Shown: piece after piece, positions 1 through 6,617 of the stretch | Layout: each line of letters starts with the position of its first letter | Position numbering within the stretch: the first letter of the stretch is position 1 | Source: Sphingomonadaceae bacterium | GTDB taxonomy: Bacteria > Pseudomonadota > Alphaproteobacteria > Sphingomonadales > Sphingomonadaceae | Reading direction: 5' to 3' | Assembly: GCA_016742125.1 (NCBI GenBank) | Contig: JACVCM010000112.1 | Location: 1-8,192, forward strand | Length of the DNA: 8,192 nt | Position numbers and translations under genes: made by a program | Notes under the pieces: model-generated | Database searches by the model: none | The model's input: only the letters and a program-made list of their open reading frames with translations | What the model was told of the DNA's origin: nothing

Positions 1-1215
1 CGTGGTCACATTACGGTGCGTAGCGTGTTCACCGATCCTCATCTGCGTGGTGCACTGAGGGTGCTGGTCCTGTGAGACCCGCTCGTCCTCGGCTCCTGCT
101 CCGCTGAAGCCGCCGGTAACCAGATCATGACCGTCACGGACAATAGTCCCCTGCCACCCATTCTGCTGAGCGCGAAGCGCGCCTTGCCGAAGTCTGACCA
201 GGCGTTTTGCCTCCGTTGCACGCAAAACGATAGGCAGATCGATCTGCACTGTGTTGGGCGAAAAACTGCCGTCTTCTCCGCGCTGCACACTGGTCTGAAA
301 ATCGCGGTCCAGGTCATAATAGCGCAATGCCGTTGCCCGGGGATGCTGGCTGGCCGGTCCGCGCAAGGTCAGCGGCAGATCGTAACGTGCCCTGTTTTCC
401 TGTACCACCGTAGCTGGGGCTGGAACGGCGCCAGCAGTTTCAAAACGGTCCCGAAGCGTAAGCTGCCCACCTTGAGCCGACAATTCGATGGGAAGTGTCT
501 CAAGCAGAGGCGCAATCGCCTCTCTGCCGGACGGACCTTCCACAGCAAAACCCCAAAGCGATTGACTGGCCTGACCGCGAACCAGTCCGCCACTTGCCTG
601 ATCGAAAATGGCATTGACGGACACAGGCGCATCTCGCTCAAAAACTTCAAAGGTTAGCGACGGAATGCGATTTCCATAATCTGCCAGTTGAAAGTCTTCG
701 AATACGACATATGCCAGACCACGATGCGCGGGACATCGTCCCGCCTGCTCGGCCGACGCAAGGAGAGGGTCCACAGCTTGGTCGGCCTGACCGGTATAAA
801 CCCGCAATTGCATGTTCGCTTTCAAATCGCCGGCGCCGCCGCGCAAGAGATTGCCGTCTGCCCATATCCGACCTATGCGGGTTATGGGCTTGCTCGACAG
901 CGCAACCGCCATATTGACCGAATAATTATAGCTTACGGTCGACGGCCGTCCCTTGCCACCGCCGCTCTGCGTACGCTTCTCGATTAGATCGGTCGCCCAA
1001 ATGACGGTCCCCGCGACCCGCATCGCACCGAATATTGCCGGTATCTGGCTGCCATAGCTCGATGTCTGAACTTGCAATTCTTTCAGGCGCGCGCCCTCTC
1101 TTGCCCTGGGGGCGAAGACAGCGGCATCTACCCGCTGACCCAGGGCAGCACCGATCGCGCCACCAATCGGTCCACCGATGGCCGAGCCAACTGCGGTAAG
1201 CACTAACGTCGCCAT
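1..1215 (-). CDS. GTA gp15-like tail tip / host-interaction protein, N-terminal 405 residues
   Basis: This is the start of a large tail-tip protein expected to sit at the end of the tail and contact the host envelope. The frame is open from the ATG at 1215 to the left window edge, giving 405 residues without a stop, so the gene is cut by the window. Residues 9-25 are a glycine-rich hydrophobic stretch (GSAIGGPIGGAIGAALG), common at the start of this family. Family-like segments follow: KELQVQTSSYGSQIP (45-59), GTVIWATDLIE (69-79), a GGGKGRPSTVSYNYS stretch near 85-99, RIWADGNLLRG (116-126), and GLAYVVFEDF...YGNRIP (166-185), the typical gp15/gpJ-like motif. The start lies one base after the gp14-like stop, with GGAG six bases upstream. 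Family assignment is by recognition. The last ~25 visible residues are less family-like (see findings). Confidence 0.88.
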   Translation of the reverse strand, partial: MATLVLTAVGSAIGGPIGGAIGAALGQRVDAAVFAPRAREGARLKELQVQTSSYGSQIPAIFGAMRVAGTVIWATDLIEKRTQSGGGKGRPSTVSYNYSVNMAVALSSKPITRIGRIWADGNLLRGGAGDLKANMQLRVYTGQADQAVDPLLASAEQAGRCPAHRGLAYVVFEDFQLADYGNRIPSLTFEVFERDAPVSVNAIFDQASGGLVRGQASQSLWGFAVEGPSGREAIAPLLETLPIELSAQGGQLTLRDRFETAGAVPAPATVVQENRARYDLPLTLRGPASQHPRATALRYYDLDRDFQTSVQRGEDGSFSPNTVQIDLPIVLRATEAKRLVRLRQGALRAQQNGWQGTIVRDGHDLVTGGFSGAGAEDERVSQDQHPQCTTQMRIGEHATHRNVTT

Positions 1216-1216
1216 G

Positions 1217-1630
1217 TCAGTCTCCGATGAAGCGCCAATGACCTGCAACCGGCCAGGGTAATGGAAAGGGAGTAAGGACGACGCGTCGCAACCCGGCATG
1301 GGCATGCACCGCGCCTGTACGGTCGGCGATAAGCAGGTGGAGTTGGCGCGGGGCCGGGCTGCATATCAGAAAATCGCCTGCCTCTGTTCGAGCGTTGTCT
1401 ATGCGCGTAAAACCGCTGCCATCAAAAAAAGCAGATATTCGGCCCATATAATCGCCGCGCATGGCATAGTCGTCCGGAATGTCGACCGGTCGACCAGCAT
1501 TCGCCAGCGCGACGGCCGCAAGGCCGACACAATCGACACCTGCGTCTGCACGTCGGCCATGCAGCTTGAAGGGACAACCGACAAGTGCGACGGCCGCCAG
1601 CGCGATCTTGCGTCCCACATCAGTTGGCAC
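1217..1630 (-). CDS. GTA gp14-like NlpC/P60 cell-wall peptidase
   Basis: This is a 137-residue cysteine peptidase of the NlpC/P60 type, expected to cut peptide bonds in peptidoglycan at the tail tip so that DNA can cross the cell wall. The catalytic cysteine is probably C34 in the motif GVDCVGLAAVAL (31-42); V35 replaces the serine often seen in DCSG. The probable catalytic histidine is H98 in the strand QLHLLIA (96-102), after GDFLI (85-89); H109 and H111 are less likely. The start is GTG at 1630, which overlaps the end of the gp13-like gene by 11 bases. An ATG that overlaps the gp13 stop (TGATG) is in another frame and does not give this protein. The next gene starts after one base. The length is normal for the compact GTA/phage version, and there is no signal peptide, consistent with delivery by the particle. 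Confidence 0.9.
   Translation of the reverse strand: MPTDVGRKIALAAVALVGCPFKLHGRRADAGVDCVGLAAVALANAGRPVDIPDDYAMRGDYMGRISAFFDGSGFTRIDNARTEAGDFLICSPAPRQLHLLIADRTGAVHAHAGLRRVVLTPFPLPWPVAGHWRFIGD
1222..1225 (-). promoter_or_regulatory. Ribosome binding site of the gp15-like gene
   Basis: On the minus strand GGAG lies six bases before the ATG at 1215. It falls inside the last codons of the gp14-like gene, so the two genes are probably translated in sequence from one mRNA. It supports the 1215 start over any later one. Confidence 0.6.
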
Positions 1631-2441
1631 CGGGGTAACGCGTCAAAAGGTCGTTGCCGGGCAGATAAGGCTCCCCGCGGAAATTCACTGCGTTGGCAAA
1701 TCTTGTCCCGCAGGTTGAAATCTGCTTGTCGCAACCTTCCACGAGCTCGACCGAGGTAGCAGGTTCAATCGCAAAACCGGGTCGTTCTGCCAATGTCACT
1801 CCGCTGGCGTCGCTTGCCTGCAATTCCAGCGTCAGTCCGGCATATGCTCCATCAAGCATTCGGACGTGCCCATAGGCGAAGGCATCGACGGGTACGGATA
1901 CAGGATTGGCAAAGATCAGTCGGTTGCCATTCACGGCCGCCACTCTCGCAAGATGCCGGAACCTTTGCCGGTTCAAGCCGCATGAGGCATCAGCGAAAAC
2001 CGCGCGGCAGGACGGCGAAGTGGACGGAGCAATCTCGCGATTGAAAGCCTGTTTCAGGCCCAGAAATTCGACCTTGAACGCATCTCCCGTGAACGAGATT
2101 GCGCCCAGTTCTCCAGTCGCAAGCAATTGCCGTCCGGCGTCCGGATCCGTCCAGTCGAACAGAAAAATCTCCAGATAAGCTCCATCCCAGCGCCCGGTCC
2201 GAAGATCGTCAGCACTTATGGCATCGGCAGTCAGCGCGCCGTCAATGTCGGGTCCATCATCCTCGAGACCCAGCGTTTCAACGATGGACGTTGGTCGCAT
2301 GCCGGGGCTTGCGCGCAAGACAAGGCCGGCTTGCACGACATCTCGATCATGCGACGTAAAGCCGATGGTCACGCCGTCCCTGCGTTCCAGCCGCCAGCCA
2401 TAGGCGACCGATGTCACCGGACCTTCCAGCCAGATAGCCAT
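1620..2441 (-). CDS. GTA gp13-like baseplate hub protein (DUF2163, TIGR02218-like)
   Basis: This 273-residue protein matches the DUF2163 baseplate hub family, which joins the tail tube end to the tip proteins. The N-terminal part (about 1-130) begins with MAIWLEGPVTSVAYGWRLER and has the typical GFTSHDRDV segment (27-35). The C-terminal part ends in the family signature NAVNFRGEPYLPGNDLLTRY (250-269). It contains exactly four cysteines, C145, C154, C237 and C244, in two close pairs (C-x8-C and C-x6-C). In the related phage lambda tail protein gpL, and as I recall in the RcGTA hub, four cysteines bind an iron-sulfur cluster, so a metal site is likely here. Its ATG overlaps the stop of the gp12-like gene by one base (TGATG), indicating coupled translation. 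Confidence 0.92.
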   Translation of the reverse strand: MAIWLEGPVTSVAYGWRLERRDGVTIGFTSHDRDVVQAGLVLRASPGMRPTSIVETLGLEDDGPDIDGALTADAISADDLRTGRWDGAYLEIFLFDWTDPDAGRQLLATGELGAISFTGDAFKVEFLGLKQAFNREIAPSTSPSCRAVFADASCGLNRQRFRHLARVAAVNGNRLIFANPVSVPVDAFAYGHVRMLDGAYAGLTLELQASDASGVTLAERPGFAIEPATSVELVEGCDKQISTCGTRFANAVNFRGEPYLPGNDLLTRYPGAN

Positions 2442-4765
2442 CAGGCAGCTTCCTTGATTTCAACTAGCGGAACCGATGAAATGTCGCTCGCCCCGAAAGT
2501 TGCGCGGCTGATTTCCAGGCGGTCGTCGGCGAAACGGACCGGAACGTCAAACATATAGCCCGCGGTCACTACAGAGCCGGGCGTTGGCGCAATTTCAAAT
2601 TCGACAATTCCCTTCGCGGCTGCAGACCAGCCGGTGGCAGCGACTCCGTCTATCGCGACCGTAACCGAACCGGCTTTTGGCCGGGTGATACGGCGGGCCT
2701 GCTCAGCGGCTCCGTAATTTTTGACCAACGGAAAACTCGTCCGCACGCCGTCGCCGAGTCCGATTAGCTGATCCAGCATGGTAGGTGCGCCGATCAAGCC
2801 GTTCGAACTGAAGTCGAAGAGGTCGGTAAAGCGAAAAGCGATTGCGGGGCCACGCCGGGCGCGAAAAAAATCGAGTAAAAGGCCCATCTCCGCTTCCGAG
2901 CGCAGGCCGGGGCCGACATCATAGCTCAGTCTCGTATCGCTCCACGCGCTGTTCCGCCGCTCATGCCCTGACAGCGTGGTCACCACATTCGTCGAAAACT
3001 CCGCTGTCACCATTGCCTCGCGGCCGATCTCCAGCGGGAAAACCACATCGTCGAACTGCTGCACAGCTTCCTCCTCCGAACCGCTCTCAAAATATGTAAA
3101 TCCGTCGCGCGCGACCTGCGGCAATGCCCATAGAAAGGTCTGGGCCGACCCCCGTTTCCTGCTCTGCGCAGCGGCAAATTCAATTTCGCGCCACTGCACC
3201 CTGTCCTCGGCACGCAATACAAATCCGGAAAAATAATGCTGCTCCGCCACGGGATAGCCGAGCCGCTGCGCCATCAGCGGTACAGCCCGTTTGGTTGCAC
3301 CATGATTGCCGCTCGTCACCCAGTCATAATCTTCGAGCTGCAACACATCGAAAGCGGGCGACGCCCATCCAACCGGAACATTGGCCCGCTTCGCTTCTGG
3401 CGCAGCGGGGTCGAGTACGGTGGGCAGATAGACCAGCAAAAATGTCGCTGCACCGCCCACGCCGGCTTCGTCATTTGCCGCCGCGAAAATCGATGCTGTG
3501 GATTGGGCTAACAATTGGCCCGCGCGATCCAGCATGGCATTTTGCGCCACCGTTTTGGGACCCTTGATGTCGGATATGCTGACCGACAAGGTGCCGAAGG
3601 CGGCAGTCGCCGCCCCGTCGTAAAGGCAAATCCTGCCGTCCGGCATGATCCACCACCAAGGCTCGCCAATCTGGAACTTAACCGGAAGGCCGGCCTCCTT
3701 CTGAAGGAAGACAAAGGCCCGCGCGACGGCCTGCAGATATCCCATCGCCCCTGAATGAGCGGGCGATAGCAAAGTCGATGGAGGTGCCCATCCGGTCAAC
3801 GCCGGATCGCCATTCTCTGCACGTTGCTTCCAGTCATTCCAGCAATGCGCGTCGAACAGTTCGTAGCTCAGCGAGAATATCAGATCGAAGCCCGACAGCT
3901 TTGCATGGGCCGCGAAATTGCGATGCCATTCACGGCAAGGCGTGTTAAGTGCGCCGCCGGACAGGCTGACATAATGCTTCCCGCCCAATGGTTCGAGCCG
4001 GAAATAATGGCTCATGCCGACATAATGGTTGATCGTTTCGCGATAGCCGAGTGCATGGATTTGCCGAACGACCCGTTCCGGGGTCAGATTATATCCGTCA
4101 TCATAGCCGGTCGCCATTTTCAGACCGTGCTCCGGCACCATCACATCGCCGGTGTCGAGCATGACCCCGCCGCCATCGCAGCGTATCTCGTTCAGCTCCA
4201 CCCACCCTTCTGCCGTTACAGCCAAATTGCCCGGGCTGCCGCTATATCCCGGCGGTACCAGCGAAATGAACATCCGGTCGATATCACCGGCAAAAACAGG
4301 GTCGGCCTCACCCGGCAGCAGAAAGCCGCCGTTCAGCTCGCTGAATTTCAGGGTGACAAGCGCGTCCTCGGGTGTGCCGCTCGCATAGTTCCAAAGGCGC
4401 ACATACCAGCTTTTGGGCTGGCCGCCTGCATCGCGCCCCGAAATGGTGAGCGTCGGGCCGTTGATGGCGTCCAAGGGCATGATGCCCTGTGATCGCCAGC
4501 GAAAGCTTACCGTCAGCCTGCGATAGTCGCGGTTTGTTGCATAAGCGAGCAGCGGGTGATCCCATTTGTCCTCGCTGTCCCAGATCAATCCCGCAAGATC
4601 ATCGGTCTTGTAGAATACTGCATTCACACGCAGCGATTCAGGACCGGTTGTCACGACCGACGCCATCATCGGTCGCGGAAAGTCGACCGTCCAGAAACGC
4701 GGGTCGAAGCGCATTACAGGCACCGACCTCTGTCGCCGCCGCTTCTCGCAAAGCCAATAGGCCAT
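2441..4765 (-). CDS. GTA gp12-like distal tail protein: large sheath/TIM-barrel-like region fused to DUF2460
   Basis: This 774-residue protein ends in a clear DUF2460 (TIGR02217-like) domain at about residues 575-773, recognised from FPLEIGREA (576-584), SGHERRNSAWSDTRLSYDVG (599-618), RARRGPAIAFRFTDLFDFSS (635-654) and FDVPVRFADDRLEIS (739-753). That domain alone is about the whole of RcGTA gp12. The extra ~570 residues begin YWLCEKRRRQ with RFDPRFWTVDFPRPMMAS (19-36), then a beta-rich region to about 195. From about 205 to 560 a region looks like a glycoside-hydrolase-type TIM barrel, with FQIGEPWWW (364-372, E368) and LQLEDYDW (476-483, E478). It resembles the long non-contractile tail-sheath/DUF2460 proteins I recall from sphingomonads. 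GAGGAA lies seven bases before the ATG. The gene follows the gp11-like stop by 15 bases and overlaps the next start by one base. The enzyme-like reading is inference. Confidence 0.9.
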   Translation of the reverse strand: MAYWLCEKRRRQRSVPVMRFDPRFWTVDFPRPMMASVVTTGPESLRVNAVFYKTDDLAGLIWDSEDKWDHPLLAYATNRDYRRLTVSFRWRSQGIMPLDAINGPTLTISGRDAGGQPKSWYVRLWNYASGTPEDALVTLKFSELNGGFLLPGEADPVFAGDIDRMFISLVPPGYSGSPGNLAVTAEGWVELNEIRCDGGGVMLDTGDVMVPEHGLKMATGYDDGYNLTPERVVRQIHALGYRETINHYVGMSHYFRLEPLGGKHYVSLSGGALNTPCREWHRNFAAHAKLSGFDLIFSLSYELFDAHCWNDWKQRAENGDPALTGWAPPSTLLSPAHSGAMGYLQAVARAFVFLQKEAGLPVKFQIGEPWWWIMPDGRICLYDGAATAAFGTLSVSISDIKGPKTVAQNAMLDRAGQLLAQSTASIFAAANDEAGVGGAATFLLVYLPTVLDPAAPEAKRANVPVGWASPAFDVLQLEDYDWVTSGNHGATKRAVPLMAQRLGYPVAEQHYFSGFVLRAEDRVQWREIEFAAAQSRKRGSAQTFLWALPQVARDGFTYFESGSEEEAVQQFDDVVFPLEIGREAMVTAEFSTNVVTTLSGHERRNSAWSDTRLSYDVGPGLRSEAEMGLLLDFFRARRGPAIAFRFTDLFDFSSNGLIGAPTMLDQLIGLGDGVRTSFPLVKNYGAAEQARRITRPKAGSVTVAIDGVAATGWSAAAKGIVEFEIAPTPGSVVTAGYMFDVPVRFADDRLEISRATFGASDISSVPLVEIKEAA

Positions 4766-4772
4766 CGCCTGC

Positions 4773-4778
4773 TTCCTC
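4773..4778 (-). promoter_or_regulatory. Ribosome binding site of the gp12-like gene
   Basis: On the minus strand GAGGAA sits seven bases before the ATG at 4765, in the 15-base gap after the gp11-like stop. It fixes the start at MAYWL and shows that this gene, unlike most of its neighbours, does not depend on an overlap with the previous stop. Confidence 0.65.
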
Positions 4779-4780
4779 TT

Positions 4781-5356
4781 CTACTGTTCACCTAGTGCCC
4801 GCCGGATGGCGCGCGCGACATGCCGCGACGACCGTTGCAGGGCATCGGGCGCGCTGCCGCGTCCATTATCGGAGACATTGATGGTAAGCCGGATGTTGGC
4901 AGGACCGCTTGCCGAACCGCCCGTTTCGATCCTGCCACTGCTGGTCGGGACGAACAGCTCCGGCCCACGTTCGCCGACACGGTAGGCCCGGCCGGGTGAC
5001 ACCGGCCCGCCGGTTGCCCTGCCCGGTACGCCCAGCACACCGCCGAGCAGCGAACCGAGCGACCCAAGCAAACCGCCATTGCCGCCTGATCCGACACCCA
5101 GATTGTCCAGTCCGGACCGAATAGCGGCCGAAGCGATTTCCGACAGCACCGACAGTGCAACCCGCCGCAGATCTTCGAAACCGAACTTTCCACGCTGGAT
5201 TGCGCCGGCAAGGCTGCGTTCCAGTGCAGAGCCTGCCCTGTCGAGGCCAGCCGCAAATGGTCCGTCCAGCTCCGCGCGCATGGTGGCAACGTCTCCGGCA
5301 AAGGCCCGCGTGTCGGCCCTTACCGAAACCACCAGCTTCTCAATCTCCTCATCCAT
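4781..5356 (-). CDS. GTA gp11-like short tail tape measure protein
   Basis: This 191-residue protein is the tape measure candidate, which would sit in the tail tube lumen and set tail length. Residues 1-60 are helical and charged (EEIEKLVVSVRADTRAF). Residues about 61-85 form an amphipathic helix. Residues 93-111 are a glycine/leucine repeat (GNGGLLGSLGSLLGGVLGVP region). The segment GRATGGPVSPGRAYRVGERG (112-131), followed by PELFVPTSSGRI, is the characteristic end motif of many phage tape measure proteins. The C-terminus is basic (RHVARAIRRAL). It is far shorter than tape measures of long-tailed phages and close to the RcGTA version. The ATG overlaps the preceding stop by eight bases, with GGAG ten bases upstream. 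A single long coiled coil, usual for long tapes, is not apparent. Confidence 0.88.
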   Translation of the reverse strand: MDEEIEKLVVSVRADTRAFAGDVATMRAELDGPFAAGLDRAGSALERSLAGAIQRGKFGFEDLRRVALSVLSEIASAAIRSGLDNLGVGSGGNGGLLGSLGSLLGGVLGVPGRATGGPVSPGRAYRVGERGPELFVPTSSGRIETGGSASGPANIRLTINVSDNGRGSAPDALQRSSRHVARAIRRALGEQ

Positions 5357-5540
5357 CAGGAAACATCTCCATCAGTTCTGCTACATGCCCCACGTCAAGC
5401 GGTGGAGCGCCCTGCGGACTTGCCGCTTCTATTATGCAGGCCAGTTCGGCAGGTGTTGTCTGCCAGAATTCGCCCGGTCGCCAACCCAGCAACATGGCGC
5501 ATTGCCCGCACAATTTGGTCGCGCTGTCAGCAAATCTCAC
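5349..5540 (-). CDS. gp10.1-like phage tail assembly chaperone (TAC family)
   Basis: This small 63-residue protein matches the short phage tail assembly chaperone family found between gp10 and the tape measure gene in GTA-like clusters. The recognisable core is the stretch LGWRPGEFWQTTPAEL (18-33), with W20, F25 and W26, followed by a short helix. Such proteins are thought to keep the tape measure and tube subunits soluble during tail assembly. The start is GTG at 5540, overlapping the gp10-like stop as GTGA. The stop overlaps the tape measure start by eight bases. It has three cysteines (C11, C14, C35). The first two form C-x2-C; I see no complete zinc-binding set. The position fits the second half of the G/GT chaperone pair of lambda, but as a separate reading frame. 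Confidence 0.82.
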   Translation of the reverse strand: MRFADSATKLCGQCAMLLGWRPGEFWQTTPAELACIIEAASPQGAPPLDVGHVAELMEMFPDG

Positions 5541-5851
5541 CGTCCGCCCAATATCTGGCCGAGTAGTATTTTCAGGGCCGGGGTCGCGGATGCCAGTCCC
5601 GCATCGGCCAATGCTTCGCTAAAGTTCTCACGCGTCAGATCGGCGGCTGCGTCATGTCGGCAATGCCAGAACAGCCCAGCCATTTCCGACAGCTTCAACT
5701 CCCCACGGGCGGCGCGCTCAACCAGCGCAAAGAGCGGACCCAGCTCCTCCTCCGCCGCTACCAATGCTGCAAAGGTGGGACGCAGCAAAAGTGCAGCATT
5801 TTTCAGCCGCAATGACGCTTCGCCGCGCACCGCTATCGCCGTAGGGGTCAT
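5537..5851 (-). CDS. GTA gp10-like protein (tail assembly chaperone-like)
   Basis: This 104-residue protein is recognised as the GTA gp10 family by its position and form: a short beta-rich start (TPTAIAVRGEASLRLKNA), an acidic helix AALVAAEEELGPL (28-40), a second helical part FALVERAARGELKLSEMAGL (41-60) and the C-terminal LALKILL-like stretch (PALKILLGQI, 91-100). The family lies directly after the major tail protein and probably takes part in tail tube assembly, in the place of the lambda gpG-type chaperone. The ATG overlaps the gp9-like stop (ATGA), and its own stop overlaps the GTG of the next gene (GTGA), so all three are probably coupled in translation. No catalytic motif or membrane segment is visible. 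Confidence 0.85.
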   Translation of the reverse strand: MTPTAIAVRGEASLRLKNAALLLRPTFAALVAAEEELGPLFALVERAARGELKLSEMAGLFWHCRHDAAADLTRENFSEALADAGLASATPALKILLGQILGGR

Positions 5852-6255
5852 AATGACAGCACCTGGCCGGAACTCTCCAGCGCCAGTGTATACGAACGCT
5901 CACCGTTGAAATCGCCGGCATAATCCAGCCGCGCGACCAGAAACCTGCCTCGCAGCCGCTCACCGCTTTCGAAGCTTAGCTCATAGTCATCGAGCACTCC
6001 GGTCAAGGCGTTGTTCTTTATGCGCGTTTCAGCGACAGAGCCGGTGAACACACCCGCCCCGTACACCGCTACCGAACGCACGCCGGCGCCCGACAGCAGC
6101 TCGCGCCAGGCGCCACTGCCTTTGTTGGTGATGACAACGGCATCGCCGTTGATTGACAATTGCGTTGTGCGAAGCCCGGCAACCGTCGAATAGACAGGTG
6201 TCACTGCACCGTCGCCGACCTTCAACAGGAAGGCGCTTCCCTTTTCTGCTGGCAT
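5848..6255 (-). CDS. GTA gp9-like major tail tube protein (TP901-1 family)
   Basis: This 135-residue protein is the tail tube subunit, which stacks in rings to form the tail. It matches the phage major tail protein TP901-1 family along its length: VAGLRTTQLSINGDAVVITN (25-44), GAWRELLSGAGVRSVAVYG (48-66), the central GVFTGS (68-73), YELSFESGERLRGRFLVARL (91-110), and DYAGDFNGERSYTLALESSG (111-130) at the C-terminus. The length is normal for the family. An AAGGAG Shine-Dalgarno sequence nine bases before the ATG gives it a strong independent translation start. It is the first cluster gene after the 365-base gap that holds an opposite-strand gene, so its mRNA either crosses that gene from upstream or starts from a promoter within the gap region. 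Confidence 0.93.
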   Translation of the reverse strand: MPAEKGSAFLLKVGDGAVTPVYSTVAGLRTTQLSINGDAVVITNKGSGAWRELLSGAGVRSVAVYGAGVFTGSVAETRIKNNALTGVLDDYELSFESGERLRGRFLVARLDYAGDFNGERSYTLALESSGQVLSL

Positions 6256-6264
6256 GGATATTGT

Positions 6265-6270
6265 CTCCTT
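6265..6270 (-). promoter_or_regulatory. Strong ribosome binding site of the major tail protein gene
   Basis: On the minus strand AAGGAG lies nine bases before the ATG at 6255. It is one of the best matches to the consensus in the window, which fits the high copy number of the tail tube subunit. It shares a 47-base gap with the ribosome binding site of the divergent gene on the plus strand. Confidence 0.7.
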
Positions 6271-6292
6271 ACTGGACGACTCGTTGGGAGAG

Positions 6293-6297
6293 AGAGG
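6293..6297 (+). promoter_or_regulatory. Ribosome binding site of the rightward gene
   Basis: AGAGG lies five bases before the ATG at 6303, within a purine run GGGAGAGAGAGG (6286-6297). It selects this ATG over upstream in-frame starts, which would run into the gp9-like gene, and is the main sequence support, beside the protein itself, for a real plus-strand gene here. I could not identify a convincing promoter in the 47-base gap. Confidence 0.5.
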
Positions 6298-6302
6298 TCG
6301 CC

Positions 6303-6617
6303 ATGTTGATGATGATATTGGCCGCAGCGACGGCCACCGCCGCGCCGCAGCAAAATGCTGGGCCGCCCTGCCGGGCAGGACGGATACTGGTTGGGCATGT
6401 CACTGTTGGTCCCATGCCCGATATGGCACCCTTTGGCTGGTCTGCGGATGCCAGGGCAAAAGCCCTGCTCCTGTCGAAAACAGGGGAGCCCGGCAGCAGA
6501 GAGCCCAAATATGAGGTGCTGCCCAGAACCAGTCCGCAATCAAAGGGTCCGGCAGTATTGATGTCCGGCTGCAAGGCAGCGGAAGAACCAAGGAAGAAGG
6601 ATTACCCGATGGCGTGA
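6303..6617 (+). CDS. Small putative exported protein, antisense to the GTA cluster
   Basis: This 104-residue protein is the only likely rightward gene in the window; I do not recognise its family. Residues 1-15 (MLMMILAAATATAAP) look like a short signal peptide with a possible cut near residue 13 or 14, though positive charges at the start are missing. The rest contains CRAGRILVGHVTVG (23-36), MAPFGWSADARAKALLL (41-57), a charged linker, VLMSGCK (85-91) and a lysine-rich end. C23 and C90 could form a disulfide after export. A purine-rich Shine-Dalgarno sequence precedes the ATG. Its start is 47 bases from the divergent gp9-like start, and its stop is three bases from the convergent gp8-like stop. 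By eye about two thirds of third codon positions are G or C. The opposite-strand frame across it lacks a ribosome binding site and family resemblance. A role in the particle is unproven; it could be an unrelated insertion. Confidence 0.62.
   Translation: MLMMILAAATATAAPQQNAGPPCRAGRILVGHVTVGPMPDMAPFGWSADARAKALLLSKTGEPGSREPKYEVLPRTSPQSKGPAVLMSGCKAAEEPRKKDYPMA

Noticed and set aside
127..657. Plus-strand frame of 176 codons over the left end
   Set aside because: Antisense to the gp15-like gene, whose family motifs run through this stretch.
1139..1190. Glycine-rich N-terminus of the gp15-like protein as a signal peptide or membrane anchor
   Set aside because: The glycine/alanine stretch at residues 9-25 is common in this family and probably structural in the tail tip; there is no basic start or cleavage motif.
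1399..1734. Minus-strand frame of 111 codons across the gp13/gp14 junction
   Set aside because: It overlaps both the hub and the peptidase in a different frame and shows no family feature; the overlapping frames carry the C-terminal hub signature and the DCVGL motif.
3824..4492. Plus-strand frame of 222 codons
   Set aside because: Lies wholly inside the gp12-like gene on the opposite strand, which is clearly coding; no ribosome binding site or recognised motif.
5079..5909. Plus-strand frame of 276 codons
   Set aside because: Antisense shadow of the tape measure, both chaperones and the end of the tail tube gene; serine/arginine/proline-rich with no domain.
6269..6574. Minus-strand 101-residue frame across the gp8-gp9 gap
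   Set aside because: It has the cluster's direction, but no ribosome binding site at its start and no family-like segments. It lies antisense to the plus-strand gene, which has a Shine-Dalgarno sequence and a signal-like N-terminus. It remains the alternative if the plus gene is disproved.
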